Shown here in pieces: positions 15,566-28,100 of a stretch of 64,000 nucleotides of DNA. Made by a program: the position numbers and the translations under genes. Under the pieces are notes generated by a model. That model ran no database searches. It was not told the origin of the DNA and saw nothing but the letters and a program-made list of their open reading frames with translations. Source of the stretch: Tyto alba. Taxonomy: Eukaryota; Chordata; Aves; Strigiformes; Tytonidae. Within the stretch, counting starts at the first letter, position 1; each line of letters starts with the position of its first letter. The stretch lies in NCBI RefSeq assembly GCF_018691265.1, contig NW_024881324.1:8621730-8685729 (forward strand), given 5' to 3'.

Positions 15566-16145
15566 GCCTCACAGCTCTATGGAGTTGCTTCTTCAGGGAG
15601 CACATGAATTCATACTGAACACGAGCAATCCTAGGAAGATGTTTTTAAAGACAAGCTAAAGATGTCTTTGTGTTGTGCGCACCAGCATGCATTAATTTAC
15701 ACAACGCCCATAGAAGAGGAGTTTTCTGGAGTGGCACAGCGAGTCAATTTTTTCAGTTCAACTTACTACTGGGAAGCTAGCGCCAATAAGCTGGCAACAT
15801 TTATAGCAAGACAAATTTGAAAACATTTTAATGTCTTGAGCCCATTTTCATTTTTAGCAGTTACTAAGATAACTTACCTGTATTCTGTGGTGTTCAGGAA
15901 AATTAAGCAAATCTCGCCCTGCCCAACGCTGTTCTCCACTGACAGCAAAATGAAGAGTTATCTTTAAACCACCTCATTTTTCTGAGAAGGGAGACTAGTG
16001 CATATTTGGCTTGACATGAGGGTGCCAGGTCCTTACAGCAAGCATAAAAATCCCTTCTCATTCAGGGGGAAGTGAATCGTAACTGTAGTGGAGTAAGCCT
16101 TGCTGCAAGCCTATCCATCCTCTGCTGTCAGGGTACAGTGCTAGA

Positions 16146-16246
16146 ACATTACAGCACCGGTACACGGTATTACAGTGCAGGTGCACATAGATAATAAATA
16201 TATATATATAGTATCTATACATACACACTGTAACACATTACAGCAC
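16146..16246. repeat. 12-bp direct repeats flanking a TA microsatellite
   Basis: ACATTACAGCAC occurs at 16146-16157 and again at 16235-16246. Between them lie further related words (ttacagtgcaggtgcac) and a short (TA)n run at about 16198-16210. Confidence 0.7.
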
Positions 16247-17079
16247 AAAATAAATTATATGTTTTTTTTCAAAGGCTACTAAATTTTACACCTATTTAGG
16301 AAAAACAACCACATCTAGTAGTTTCTACACCTCCTTAGATAAACCAGTTACGCTGTCTGTTGTCAAGACATGAAGCTTCTTGGTCCAACATCTGACAAAG
16401 ACCCAGCAAGGGGAAAACATTTTCTATAATTGCTTGCATGCTCAAACAGTGATCAACTTTAATAATGCATTGATTGGATGCTTATCCAAAACCAGCCATG
16501 TAAATTTAGTTTTTACAGTAAAACACAAAAACCTTTAGTAGTCAAGTGTGCTTTGACTACTTACTGTAAGCTTTTCATGTTCACAGCAGGTAATAATCAC
16601 CTTTAGATAGGGAGGAAGAAAATTACTGCAGGATATTATCAACATTTTTCTTTACATATCCCAAAACATAGAATAGGATTTAAAGTATACCGTTTCTTCA
16701 CCGTAAATACTTCCTTAAAAAGATTTCAAACTTGTATTTTCAAAAGAAATCCAAAGTACATTTAAAGAAGCTTCATCATTTCCCCTAAGATAACTCATTT
16801 TGGCTCTTTTGGGAAAAGGCATTTTACTACTGAAGTTTTTAACTAAGGAAACACATATCCCTGGTGGATAAAGTATCCAGTATTACAAATCCCTTGTGTT
16901 AAGTAGATCCCTCAGCACACTGCAACATGGCAAAAGGTAAATATGCTTTTGTTCATCAGAACATGTAAACAAAATTTTGGATTAATTTAATCCAATTTAA
17001 CATCACTAGCAGTAAGAAGGCTACATAAAAGAGCTGCAGTATCTGAATCACTATTCAGAAGCTTCCAGAACATTGTCTC

Positions 17080-17160
17080 ATATATATATATATATACATA
17101 TATATATATGTGATTATATATAAATATATTATCATATATATATATATGAGAATATATATG
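17080..17160. repeat. TA-rich dinucleotide array with nested palindromes
   Basis: Several (AT)n blocks are separated by single substitutions (tatacata, tgtgatta, tcatata). The ATATATATGAGA word is repeated at the 17143-17163 edge. The sequence is almost entirely self-complementary. Confidence 0.9.
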
Positions 17161-17645
17161 AGAATGAACTGCTGGGTTGCACCATGTCTCAATCTCTCAC
17201 TGAGTATCTTACACGATGCAACTGGTTCAAATTTACTTCACAATGCCAAAACTCTGGACAAATTCTAAGAAAGCAGTCTCAAAACCAAACCAAACCCCCT
17301 AACTGCCGCAAACTTTCTGTTGATGTTTGTTAAAATGTCCTCTGTCAATAGAAAGAGAAAAATGCACCTTAGAAGCAGTATGTAACACACCACCTATCCA
17401 TACTGTGACAAACACAACATGAAGCATTAGTAACTCAGGAAAAAAAAGACAGTCCAGAAATATCAAGTAGTTTTGCAGCAAGCTCTCTTGTACTGCAACT
17501 AAACACTAATGTTTTGAAAACCGCTAATGAAAAATATTCAATCTAGGTAAAGTGTAATGTTTCATGAGCTATCATCATCCATTACAAATTAGAGCAATTC
17601 CGGTGATTTATCACTTTGTCTCCAAGCACATTACTAGTACCATAC

Positions 17646-17789
17646 CCAGCATGGGAGAAAGCATGTTATTGTCTTCACTTCCTGAGTTTAAAAAGACATC
17701 AAGTGCTTCTTGGTCAGACATGTCCATTAGGTCCATCTGTTCCAGCATGTCCACGTTCACCTCCATGGAAGACATACTGCCAATCGGTT
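17646..17789 (-). CDS. DTNBP1: DTNBP1 internal coding exon (LEQMDLMD / nuclear-export-like segment)
   Basis: This 144-nt exon starts with the last two bases of a Glu codon (G|AA) and reads [20 protein letters not shown], then [20 protein letters not shown], then NMLSPML, and ends one base into a Gly codon. Human has [20 protein letters not shown] at the second segment as I recall, so conservation is high. The Leu/Met-rich LEQMDLMD...LDVFL region is where a nuclear export signal has been placed in dysbindin-1. The acceptor ctctctactacag is good; the donor is G|gtatgg. Reading on into the intron gives 11 more residues and a TGA at 17611-17613. Confidence 0.96.
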
Positions 17790-19629
17790 CTGTAGTAGAG
17801 AGAGTGCAATGAGCAAATGGACAGTCAGCTACGTGATGTTATTACCTACAGAGGCTTCAATAGCTGCTATAATTGTATGCATTAGTAATAATTAAAGTAG
17901 CTATGGAAGGAGCAGACCCACAGGAGCTGCTCAGCAGCACTCACAGACCAAATCCAAGAGTACTCTCTGCTATCTTTCTCATGAAACTAATGTCCATTTC
18001 TGGTTTTGTAAACCATAACATTTTTAGCAACGGTTTTTACAGCAATAGCACTGCCAGGAATATGCTTGGATTGGGGCTCAGGGACAAAGATTGAAACTTT
18101 CCATTTTGCAACACTTCTTTCCAATTTTCTCAACTAAAAGTCTTTTTAGAGAAAAGCAAACACATTTAAGCAAACAATTGCTATGTGTCAATGTACAAGG
18201 GACCCGGGCATTCACAAATAAGGAATAATGTTAACAGAGAGCAGCCTCTCTTCTTCCTCACTCAGTCTAATAAATGACAGTAGTATGGAAAACCTAGGCT
18301 GATACCCAACACCTTCTCTCAGCACGGGGATTTCACATTATTAATTACTCAAGCAAATTACTTGTTGTCAATATAATACTGACAATTAATAAGGGAATTA
18401 AATACTTAGATGAATATTTGGCTGAGCATCGTCTTCCTTGAACAATAAAACATACAGACACAGAACAAGTAAGTTCAGGGGTACTCAGATTTAAGTCCAG
18501 TTGCTGCACATAAAACATCAAATATTACAATGAAGAGTTAGCTAAATTTAACAATTACACTATTAAAAGCCTTCATATGTGAACTGAGATGAAATACTGT
18601 AATTTGATTGCTTTGGTTTTTTTTTCCAAATATACTATAGTTCTGTAGTTGTACCGCAGGATCAAATCTTTCATTAAAACAGTTTCTTTGCTCTATATGT
18701 GTTGTGCATTACACTACAGTGTTGAAGTTCAGAAATTTAGGTGCCCTAACCCTCTAACAGAGCTGTGCATCCCATACTAGCCAGTGACAATGCCCACTTT
18801 TAGCCTAAGTGGGCTACATATATCTCTATATCTGTATCTATCTATCTCTATACGAAAGCAGGAGACCCAAACTCAATTCCTTCCCAGACCAAAGGAATTT
18901 AGACTTACATATCCCACTCCTCAGAAGACTCCTCACATCTGTAAGAGCACCTTACAGATGAGCATTTATAGCACTCGTGCAGAGAAATTGAAATCTTAGG
19001 TTGTACTCCCTGCTCCGACATTACAAGTGACAGCAGAACTGGTCTTGGAGTGGGGACAGAACCTCTACATTTTTTCCTGCCACATGAGTGATGTCATCTC
19101 CTGCTTGCTTGCTTTCTGGTCCTACAGTCCCTGCATTTTGGCCCAACAGATGGCTACCTCCCACACAGAAGTGTCTGCAGTCTGTGGCATTCTTGTGCTG
19201 TAACTAGTCAGGAGATGCCAGACTTGAGTCATCTCATAATAAGGAGAGCACTCAATCTGATCTCCCATGACCTAATCACATACTCTGCATGTTACATAGA
19301 CAATGGAAATAGCTATCACCTGGGAACTGTTTTGAAATACAACACTGAGCTGGATGTACTCTTCAGCTGCAGAGAAAAGTGCTGTTCCAGATGTACTTCA
19401 GCGCTTTGCATTTTCTCAGACACAGAGCAGAGAGTCTGACTGATTTTCGAAGGTGCCTAGTTCCCCTGGAACCCAAAGTTTGTTTAAAGAGCTTATCTAA
19501 AGTTTCAATTCCACCGAGGAAGAATTGAGACACTGTAATGCTTTACCTGTAAGCATTAAAACTACTGCTGACTCTGACCCTTCCAAGTTGTGAGTTTGTG
19601 GATTACATAGAAGGTATTTTAAAACTTGC
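17790..19629 (-). other. DTNBP1: DTNBP1 intron, phase 1, with a GC donor
   Basis: This is a 1.84-kb intron. The exon end required by the reading frame (...GCGGCGAG) is followed by gcaagt instead of gtaagt, and the acceptor is tactacag, so this is a GC-AG intron. It contains a TATC/TCTA-type short tandem stretch at about 18820-18852 and nothing else recognisable. Confidence 0.88.
18820..18852. repeat. Imperfect (TATC)n / (TA)n short tandem repeat
   Basis: The tract reads atatctctatatctgtatctatctatctctata and lies within a DTNBP1 intron. Confidence 0.8.
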
Positions 19630-19785
19630 CTCGCCGCTCTGCTATCTGCAAGTATCCTGTAGAAAGGTATTGCTCCATGTCCTGCTGGAAGGCCTCTTCA
19701 AAGAACTTCTGACGTTCCTTTAGCTTCATCTGCTGGGTGTGCTCCGTATCCAAAACCTTCTGTGCATGTTCAGCATCTAGCTCAG
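19630..19785 (-). CDS. DTNBP1: DTNBP1 internal coding exon (end of coiled coil)
   Basis: This 156-nt exon completes an Ala codon (G|CT) and reads [20 protein letters not shown], then [20 protein letters not shown], then [11 protein letters not shown], ending with the first base of Glu. It is the charged, heptad-rich end of the dysbindin coiled coil used for BLOC-1 assembly, and is nearly identical to human as I recall it. The acceptor is tatgctcag; the donor is the unusual CGAG|gcaagt. Phase 1 on both sides fits its neighbours exactly. Confidence 0.96.
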
Positions 19786-22305
19786 CTGAGCATAAAACAA
19801 ACAAACAAATAAAATATTGCATGTATATCTCCCGACTCTCAGAATTTAAAAGCTACTGAACCAGTTCAATACTGACAGACTGTTACTACAGACTGTTAAC
19901 AAAGGCTGTTATGTAAGAAGGCTTCTGTTCTTTGCAACTGTATTTTAAAACTGACAGGGTAAGAATACTACATTAAGCAGTGTAACTTGAACTGTACAAA
20001 CGGCAACACCTGCAAGTACTGTCCATCAGTAACTGGGATTTCAGAATTCTGCCCCAAAAAGCCACCCCACAGTGATGCTTCTGCTACCGTATGTACCCAA
20101 TGCCCACAAAAGCGTTACTTTTAGTTTTAATGTTGCGGCACATTTCCACCACAAGTGGGAAGACACACCTGTGCATACATATAAATACACATACATTTAT
20201 TTTTCTGGTTTTGTCAGCCTTCAGACAGACTGGAAAAATCCTTTGAAGGCCATCCTATGTGCAGTGCAGGTACATATCCACAGCAGCTGTGGCGGCAGCC
20301 CGAGCGGGCAGGAGGTAGGTAAGCAGTACTGTTTTCAGTGACACCACCACCCGGTCACTCGGTACACAGCAGCAAAGAACGAGCCAGAAGACCATGATGG
20401 TGCTGACACCAAAAAAGCAGAGGCAACTGCCACGAACTCCTAATATGACATCAAGAAGAAAGGGCCAGCTGGTGTTGCTTGCACAGACATACAGTGACAA
20501 CCGAATTTGCTTATATGTCTCTACACTGGGTGTCTCACGGTTCCTCTTCCCTCCTACAGCGACAGCAGTATTAGACTGAATGTCATTAGAATAACTCCTT
20601 CCCTCCTGTTTTGCTCTACCAGAGTCACTGACTGGCCAGAGGGCATACAAATAAAAGAATCGTGCTCTCTAGTGAAGAATAACATCCTCTGGAATAAAAA
20701 GAAGTAGTAGCTATTGAAGTACTAACTCTAGCCAGACCTCTATTAGAATATGCTTCAGAAAAAAAGATGCTTTTTAGGAGGAATATATAAACCGGAACCC
20801 TTCCTTCTCAAGAGTCTTCTGTTCATTTTTCTAAACCAGTCTCATGAGCTCTTTGCTTACAATACAGAAAAAAAGAGTTTCCTCACTGAACTGATGATGG
20901 AAAGGACGAGGGTGGCAAGAAGAGCTGCTGTTCTACTCATTAGGGGAAGCTCCGGCAAATACCGCTGGGTACAAGACATGCAAGCTTTCACACACCAGAC
21001 AGACACAGCTAGAAAATGGCATTCATATGGGTAAATGCTGAAAAAATGTAAAGTTTTCTAGGAGAAGCATCATGTCAGTCTTCCAGGGAAAATATCATTA
21101 ACATAACATTTTACAATAAGGAAATTCATTAGCACTATTTACCATTATGGAGATTATTATCCACATGCAGAACATGTTTTATCAAACCAGACAAAACCAT
21201 CAGAGAGCAGCAATTCACTCTGCTGCCTGCATCAAGGTCACATTATATACTGAAGCAACCAAGCTGTGATAGTTGCCAAAAGGAGCCATAAAACTGGACT
21301 GACACACAAAATATCCATTAAAATATCTGTAAATAAGCTGAAATATTTTTTCCTTAAAGCAGATTTCAGAAGCAAAATGTCACTGTGTAATAAGGAAAGC
21401 ATTTTTCCTTTAAGTCAACACATCTTTATTATCAATTACACTGTGGTATATGATGACTCTATGTCCCTTGGAGCAACTCCTCTACTACAGTCCTCAAAGA
21501 AGAGCAATTATTAACAACACTGTGTAGGATGCAGAAATGCTATTCAATTGTAATAATAAAGCCAGCAGTTCTCACTGGCAACAGAAATTCCCTGTCTTTC
21601 TCATAATACATTCTGATAGTTTTGCACTCTGTATTGGTACTTCAGGATATTTTTAAGCCCAGAACAGAGACAGTATCCAAACAACATATGAGACTGACAC
21701 AACTTTTTTCTTAGTACTGTACCCTCTGTTTTTTTCATTTTGCCTAAAATGCCCTGTTAACTATTGAAGTAGTCACTGGATGAAGCTAAATGGCAACAGC
21801 TGCATTCTGTGCTGACATACTCTAAAGAAACTCAAAATATTCTAGCTGAAGAGTTGTCACAGGCTTGTTCTCCAAAGTCAGTTACAGAGAACCCTGCTGC
21901 ACGATTTCATGCTCTGCCAGGTATAATAAAAGTTGCTTGGCTAAGCAAACCAAACTGCTCCATGTGGGGTTTCTGTTTGCTGTCAGAAATGAGGAGGATG
22001 GCTAGATGAAACTAACGGTCAAACCTGAAACAACAAAAAAATGGGTATTCCTTTCTTTTATAAAGCTTTTCAGAATTATGCTTTCCATAATCCAAGCACA
22101 GTTTTCCACATTTATAAAACACTGAATAGAGCCAGCACCAGAGGAGTTTAAGGAAAGACAAAAGTATCATCCATATACCCTTATATGCTGTTCATGTCCA
22201 CATACAAATTCTTACAGACATCACTGAGACCTGACACACTTAAAATATTATTGCATCTTTCCTTTCACCATAAAATTGCACCTAACCACACTGCTGTGCA
22301 CAATC

Positions 22306-22325
22306 AAAAAAAAAAAAAAAAAAAA
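22306..22325. repeat. Poly(A) run, A20
   Basis: This is an uninterrupted homopolymer run within the large DTNBP1 intron. Confidence 0.9.
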
Positions 22326-22479
22326 GGACTACAAAGAAAATGCTAATTCACAATTAGATGCAGACTTAGAGGACTTGCCAGAATCACCCACACAGAAGGT
22401 GATTTCAGTTCTACATCAGCTAGGACTTTCAAGAGAACAGAACTCAAAGGAGGCAAAATACTTCTCAAAAATCAGAAGC

Positions 22480-22800
22480 AAGTGCTGACATACCTTCTGC
22501 ACCATCTGTGTGGGACCAGCCCCACGGCCAACCCACAGCTCACCTCCCTCACAGCCACGGCACCTCCAAAGCCCAGACAGAGAGGCAGAGCTCGCTCATC
22601 CACAAAACTTCCCCTTGCTACAAAACCCTCCTTTTCCCCAACGCTGCTGAAGAAGGTGCCCTCCCTGGCCTTGCACTCGTGCGGGCGCTGAAGCATGGAA
22701 GTCGGTGCTACCCCAGCCTGAAGCAGCCCTGGGGTACGTGCCCAGATGCTGCCCTCCCCCTCCCCTCCCCTGGCCAGGTGAGGATTTATCAGCAAGTTTC
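22480..22800. other. Local GC-rich patch in AT-rich intron
   Basis: This segment of about 300 nt is much richer in G+C than its surroundings, with CCTCCC-type pyrimidine runs (for example ccctccccctcccctcccc near 22753-22771). Open frames exist on both strands, but none matches a known protein, so I treat them as chance products of base composition. Confidence 0.55.
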
Positions 22801-24029
22801 AGGTGATGACTCTACTTCACCAAACACCTCAGCATGAGAAAAAGCTATAATCATCATCTGCTCCTGCCCCTGTGGATCCTGCCTATATCAGCTAACGGGA
22901 CCTGGAAAGCTGTACCAGCTAATTCTAGTCATCAAAGGGAATGCCCTGTGCTCTTAAAGGTCAACGGAGGGGGGAAATAAATAAATACATATTTTAAAAA
23001 TCAGCGCCTGAAGCGTAGGCCTTAATGCACTAATTTTTCCCTATAGGTATTCCGCCCTCAGCCTTTTCTCTGTGCAAAAAAAATATTGCTATATAGCTAT
23101 GCAAATAGGCCAAAGACTTAGAAATCAAGACAAGACTAGGAGTATAATACTATTATTTGGTACAACATCCATGTTTTCACATCTTAATTTACATTCCTGA
23201 TGTCCTCCTGCGGCCAGAAGCTGTGCTAACCAGACCCTGTATTCTTATTACAAGATTAATTTATTAAAGCCAGGACCTCAAGAAAGATTATTTTTTAATG
23301 ACTTTACAAAATATTTTTATTTACAAATGAACTCCATTTCTGGGGAAACCTCCCTCCTCCATATCTTAAGTGTTTCAACTAAACACTAGAAGACTCCAAA
23401 GGAACAAATTACAGTATCTTATAATCATATAACTCAAGAACAAATGACACTGTTTTCTGGCATCATTTATATGCCTGACTGACACTTCCTACAAATCAAA
23501 ATTCTGCCACAGTAGCTAAAGTTTCCATCCAACCATCAAGCTAAGTGACCATTTTATACTTTAATCTAAAACATTTTCCTGTTATGCACAACAGATTTCC
23601 TGAACAAGTATGGCTACAGATAAAACAATTTAGAAGAATGACTACAAGAACAGAATAATAAAAATCAGCAACTGAAAACACTCATTGTTTAGATCACTAA
23701 CACATCCCTTAGACCTAACGTGAAAGATGTCAAGTTCTCCAAACGGATGGCTTTTTGGTGCTTTCATACTGTTATACAATCAGTTTACCTTCCTTCAATT
23801 AATTTATTATGTTATTTTATAGTTCTCACGTGAACTAGAATCCATAAAGGTATCTGTTCTAAAGAGGGAAAGACACGGAGTAACACAAAAGCTGGAGCTT
23901 ACACTAAACGCCCTTTTCCCCCGCCTCTATAGTTCATCTGGTTTTTGTAGACTCATTCAACCCAACCGCAAAATGCATGCAAGTATTATTCTTAGGGATC
24001 TTTGCTTTCACTAAAGAGATCAAAGTCTC

Positions 24030-24625
24030 AAGCGGCCCTTCCCTGAACTCACTCCAGGTTTTTGATGTTCTTCCTGTACCGGGGGGGCCCAAAACTGGAC
24101 ACAGCACGTAGACATGCCAAGTAGGGGAGGATAATCCCTTCCCTTGATCTCCTGGCCGCCTCCCTGCTCACAGAGCCCAGGATGCCGGGGCTCCCATGCC
24201 GCCGCTCGTGCCCGGCTCGCTGCCACCGCTCAGTCCCTAGCCGGCCTTGTTGCAGGGGCTCCTCCTGCCTGGGTGCAGGGCTTTGCTTCTCTACCTGTTG
24301 AATTCTAGAATTTTCCTGCCAGCCCGCCCCTCTGGCCTCTCTGGGTCCCTCTGGATGGCAGCTCTGCCCTTGCTGTATCGACTGGACCCCCCAGTTTGGT
24401 ATCAGTAAACCCAGTGAGAGTGCCCTCCAACACCTCCTCCAGCAAAGACCAGTGGGCGGCTTGTTACCAGCCTCCAGGTAGGGTATGACCCGTTAACTGC
24501 TACCCTCTAAGCCAGCCAGTTATTTAGCCACATTGTTGCCCGTCCATCCAGGCTGTAACATCATAATTTGGCTGCAAGAATATTGTGTGAGACTGTCAAA
24601 ACCTCTTAGTAACGTGGCTATTCAC
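24030..24625 (-). mobile_element. CR1 LINE fragment, antisense to the + strand
   Basis: Read on the - strand, the segment follows avian CR1 order: a start like tttgacagtctcacacaata (the 'FDTVSH' part of reverse transcriptase), then gatggacgggcaac and agagggtagcagttaacgg, then gataccaaactgggg, then gccatccagagggacc, and finally gtccagttttgggcccc with caggaagaacat. The copy has indels and stops, lacks the 5' part, and ends before the typical CR1 terminal octamer repeats. It lies in the same orientation as DTNBP1. Edges are approximate. Confidence 0.85.
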
Positions 24626-25081
24626 TGAAAAAGAAAAACAACTGAAAGCCTTCAAAAATCAGAATGATAAAAACAGATAAGGGAAGACAGACAGCCAGCC
24701 AAGTAGCTTTTCAAGTGCATTATAACTTAGTAACTTATACTTGCAACTGCCTCATTATATACCCTTTTAAGTAAAAATATGAAAGCAAGACAAGACACCA
24801 GGGAGCGCTTCAAAGAATGCGGTTTTTCTTCAAAATGTTTAAATTATTCTTGACAGAATTTAGAATACATTTTGATAATATGAGGGAGGAAGTTCAGAGC
24901 ACTCTTGCACTATACTTTGCTGACAAGTGGGAAGAGACTGTTGCCAAAACTTGAAAAAGAAATAAGGTTGGTGAATTTGGTGCACACAATCTTTCTTCCA
25001 AATAGGAGTGAAAAGTAAGCAAGTGAAAGCTACAAGATTAATTGTTTTTAAACTCTGATTTAACAGTCTCTTTACAGAGTG

Positions 25082-25115
25082 TTTTTTTTTTTTTATTTTA
25101 TTTTTTTTTTTTTTT
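25082..25115. repeat. T-rich homopolymer tract
   Basis: T runs are interrupted by ATTTTA; the tract is A-rich on the DTNBP1 transcript strand. Confidence 0.9.
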
Positions 25116-28100
25116 ACAAAAGGTATATTCAAATAACTACAGTAAAAAAAATTAAGTCCTGATTCACTAGAATGTGAAGTCAGGATTTCACTGGACTTCA
25201 GTGACAGAAAGATATTCTCTGTTGGAAAAATTATACATAATTCCAAAAGATTTATTTTCTGACAGCTCTCAAAAGCCTGCATTTTCATAAAGAGGTATTT
25301 TACGAAAAATCAGATTATCGCAATTATTTTTAATAAAGTATTTCTTCATTAAAAATGACTGTATGCATTCCTTGCTAATTTCTAACTACTGTTTTTATAG
25401 ATTGCATGAGAATATGAAAACTCTCATTAGCTCAGAAATAACTCAGTCAAGAGGAAAAGCAGAGTTTTTACCCATGCAGAGGCATTATGAAGTTGCCCAA
25501 TAAACAGTTTCAACAAGTTGGCTTACCCTGGAAATTCCATTTAAACAAACAAATTGCTTACTTGAGATCCTTGAAAAATACAGAATAAGACTAAATAAAT
25601 ATCAGAATAAACCACTGAAAATAACCGCCTGTGTATGCCAAGATTCCACTTACTAAAGCAGCACCTGGAGGAAGAAGCAGCTTCCGACCAAGGCGACAGG
25701 AAGCAGCTTGGGAAAAGGTTCCCACATCACTCCAAACTTTATCTGGCCACCAGGAAATCATCCTAATTAAGAGATACTAAAAATGTGCTCCACCAAACAG
25801 CACGTGCATGAATCGGGTTCTAAAAATGTAGCTACATCTAGGATTAATTAAAAAAAAAAAAAAGTAACAACATACAAACTTTATAATCATATGCCTCACT
25901 GTGTGTGAAAAGAATATTAGAGCCTGACAGAATTCAGATATTTTAGGTCAGCTACACAAAATGTTATTGCATTTACATTTATTTTATTTTCACAGTTTTC
26001 TTCAGGTCTCTACTACTTTTTAAAGCCTTGTAAAGTATGATGAGACCCTTCCAAGGCAGACCGGTGGCTTGCAACTGCAGATGAGAATACAGCTGAGCTA
26101 CGGGCAGACTGTACCTAGTCTGGGTTTGAGTTTTTAAAATGTTTAATAAAGCCCACACTGTAGTTAGTTTAGGGGTTCAGACAAGCCTAAACCATCTTAA
26201 GTTATATATAAAAACTTAAATCCTGCCCCGCCCAACTGCACTTTTTTTCAACAAAACAAACAGAACATCTTACATAGCACCTATATGGCACATTATATTC
26301 TTAAATTGCTTTCACCCTTCTCTTTTCTCTGCAAGCTTAAAAATATAGACTCCACAGCAGCATAATGGACCCTCATTTTAGAACGAGTTCTGCTGTGATT
26401 CAGAAACAGTAAAAAAACACCCTGAAAACTGAATGTACTTGCCTACTTCTTGATATTTTTAAATTAAGAGCAGACAAACTTTCATGCCTGCAAATGGGGT
26501 AATCAGGAACAAATTTAGAATTGTTTTAATTGGTTTTAACTATAGTCAAAATCATCACGGATATACTGTTTTACAGCACATTAGGGTTTTTTCCCACACT
26601 TGTTTCAGTATTTTCTTACTTGCAGATGTGCAAATGAATGTCTTACAAGCTATGGTAATGTTACAGCAAAATTCTCGCTTCCACACCCATACTTGACTGC
26701 TACCGGGCTAACAAATCTACAATCCACCATTTTCCAGTTTCTTGGTTCAGTTTCATTTATGGTCCCCAGAACACTAAGTGACAATATCTGTCTTTCTAGA
26801 AGACAGAATTTAGCAAGGTGATTTCAGTGGGATGCGAGTACCACAGGCTCGCCCAAGCTGGCACCAGAACAGGCTCTGTTAGGAAGAGGGTCTTTTAACT
26901 CCCCTGTTCCTCCTTTAGTCAGATTTCTATCCAACTGAAAGAGAAGAAAAGGTGACAAGGGAAGGGTAACATTCAGCTGAACCTCCCTAGTATAGAAGGG
27001 ATGTCAAAAATAAAGAAAACAGCAAGCATCTGAGCTCACATGCTTGTCTCCTGCCACCCTATAAATCCAGCATTTGTGGTATTGCAAGAACAGTAATTCT
27101 GTTATTAAGCTGCAAAGTATTTATTTTCACTATAAATAAACTGGACAATGTCACACATACCTTCAGCGCATATAGGTTTATTAGTGAACATGATCTGGCT
27201 TTAAAACCTAGCCACACACTGTAGAAAAATCCCACTATTAGCGAAATTGTACTTGAAAACAGTTCAAATGACTCAGCACCAGTCTACTGTCATGAAAAGT
27301 CGTATTTAATGCATACACTCTCCAATTACTGTTTTTTTCTGTCTTACCTCAAAAAACCCTAATTTTCAAATGGAAAAACTAATCAATAGCAAATCTAAAA
27401 CCAAAGTACTTAAAATAGAGACATCAGCATTGCAGTATTCTATTCAGGTTTGCAAAAGTCTATGAAATGGTCCAATATAAGATTAATAACATCCCATCAT
27501 CCAAGTACAAATTGATCTGTTGAACAATTTAATTACTATTTTCCATTCTGAAAAGATAACCACCTTTGCTTTAGGAACTGGAAGGCTTTCAAAGACAGGC
27601 AAATGGCTTCTGCTACTACAAGAATAGTGCTAATCTTAACCTTCACACAACTCTGAGATATTTGCCTTCTAGATCAAATTATGTGCATGCATAGATACAT
27701 AAATAAATTATGAGATACTGTTCTGCTGTCACAACACATTGTGCACATGTTGAAAACATCGGTTCCACAACATGGCAAATCAGTTGGCAGGAATCAGCTT
27801 TTATTTGTCCTTAAGAATAACACCGAGCATTGAACTCTTGTTTTGGTGAAACTGCTCTTCATCCAAACTATAAGCATCTTCAAATACACAGGCTTCGGTG
27901 CTTAATTAAATCTTGCCTCAAAAAAATGAAGGTGAACAAATTATTGTTTTCTTTCCTACTAACTAAAACAAACCAAGGGTTTCGCTGCATGTATTGTTTT
28001 CAGAATAACCATATTTCTGTTCTGAACATGCAATTTATACCCCCCCCCCAGATGGGTAGGGCCTACAGGCTTCAGAACCAAAAGAAATGAACTGCAGATT

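Larger units (their letters stand above)
14322..17645 (-). other. DTNBP1: DTNBP1 last intron, phase 1
   Basis: This is a 3.3-kb intron with donor gtatgg at 17645 and acceptor ataag at 14322. It contains (CAA)6 at 14338-14355, A19 at 14813-14831, a GC-richer patch with a short CCAGG tandem array at about 15280-15620, a TA microsatellite at about 16198-16210 and a larger TA-rich array at 17080-17160. No coding exon is recognised inside it. Confidence 0.9.

Noticed and set aside
22482..22837. Open frames of 69 to 109 codons on both strands in a GC-rich intronic patch
   Set aside because: Absence of stops is explained by base composition; no domain is seen, and frames on both strands are equally open.
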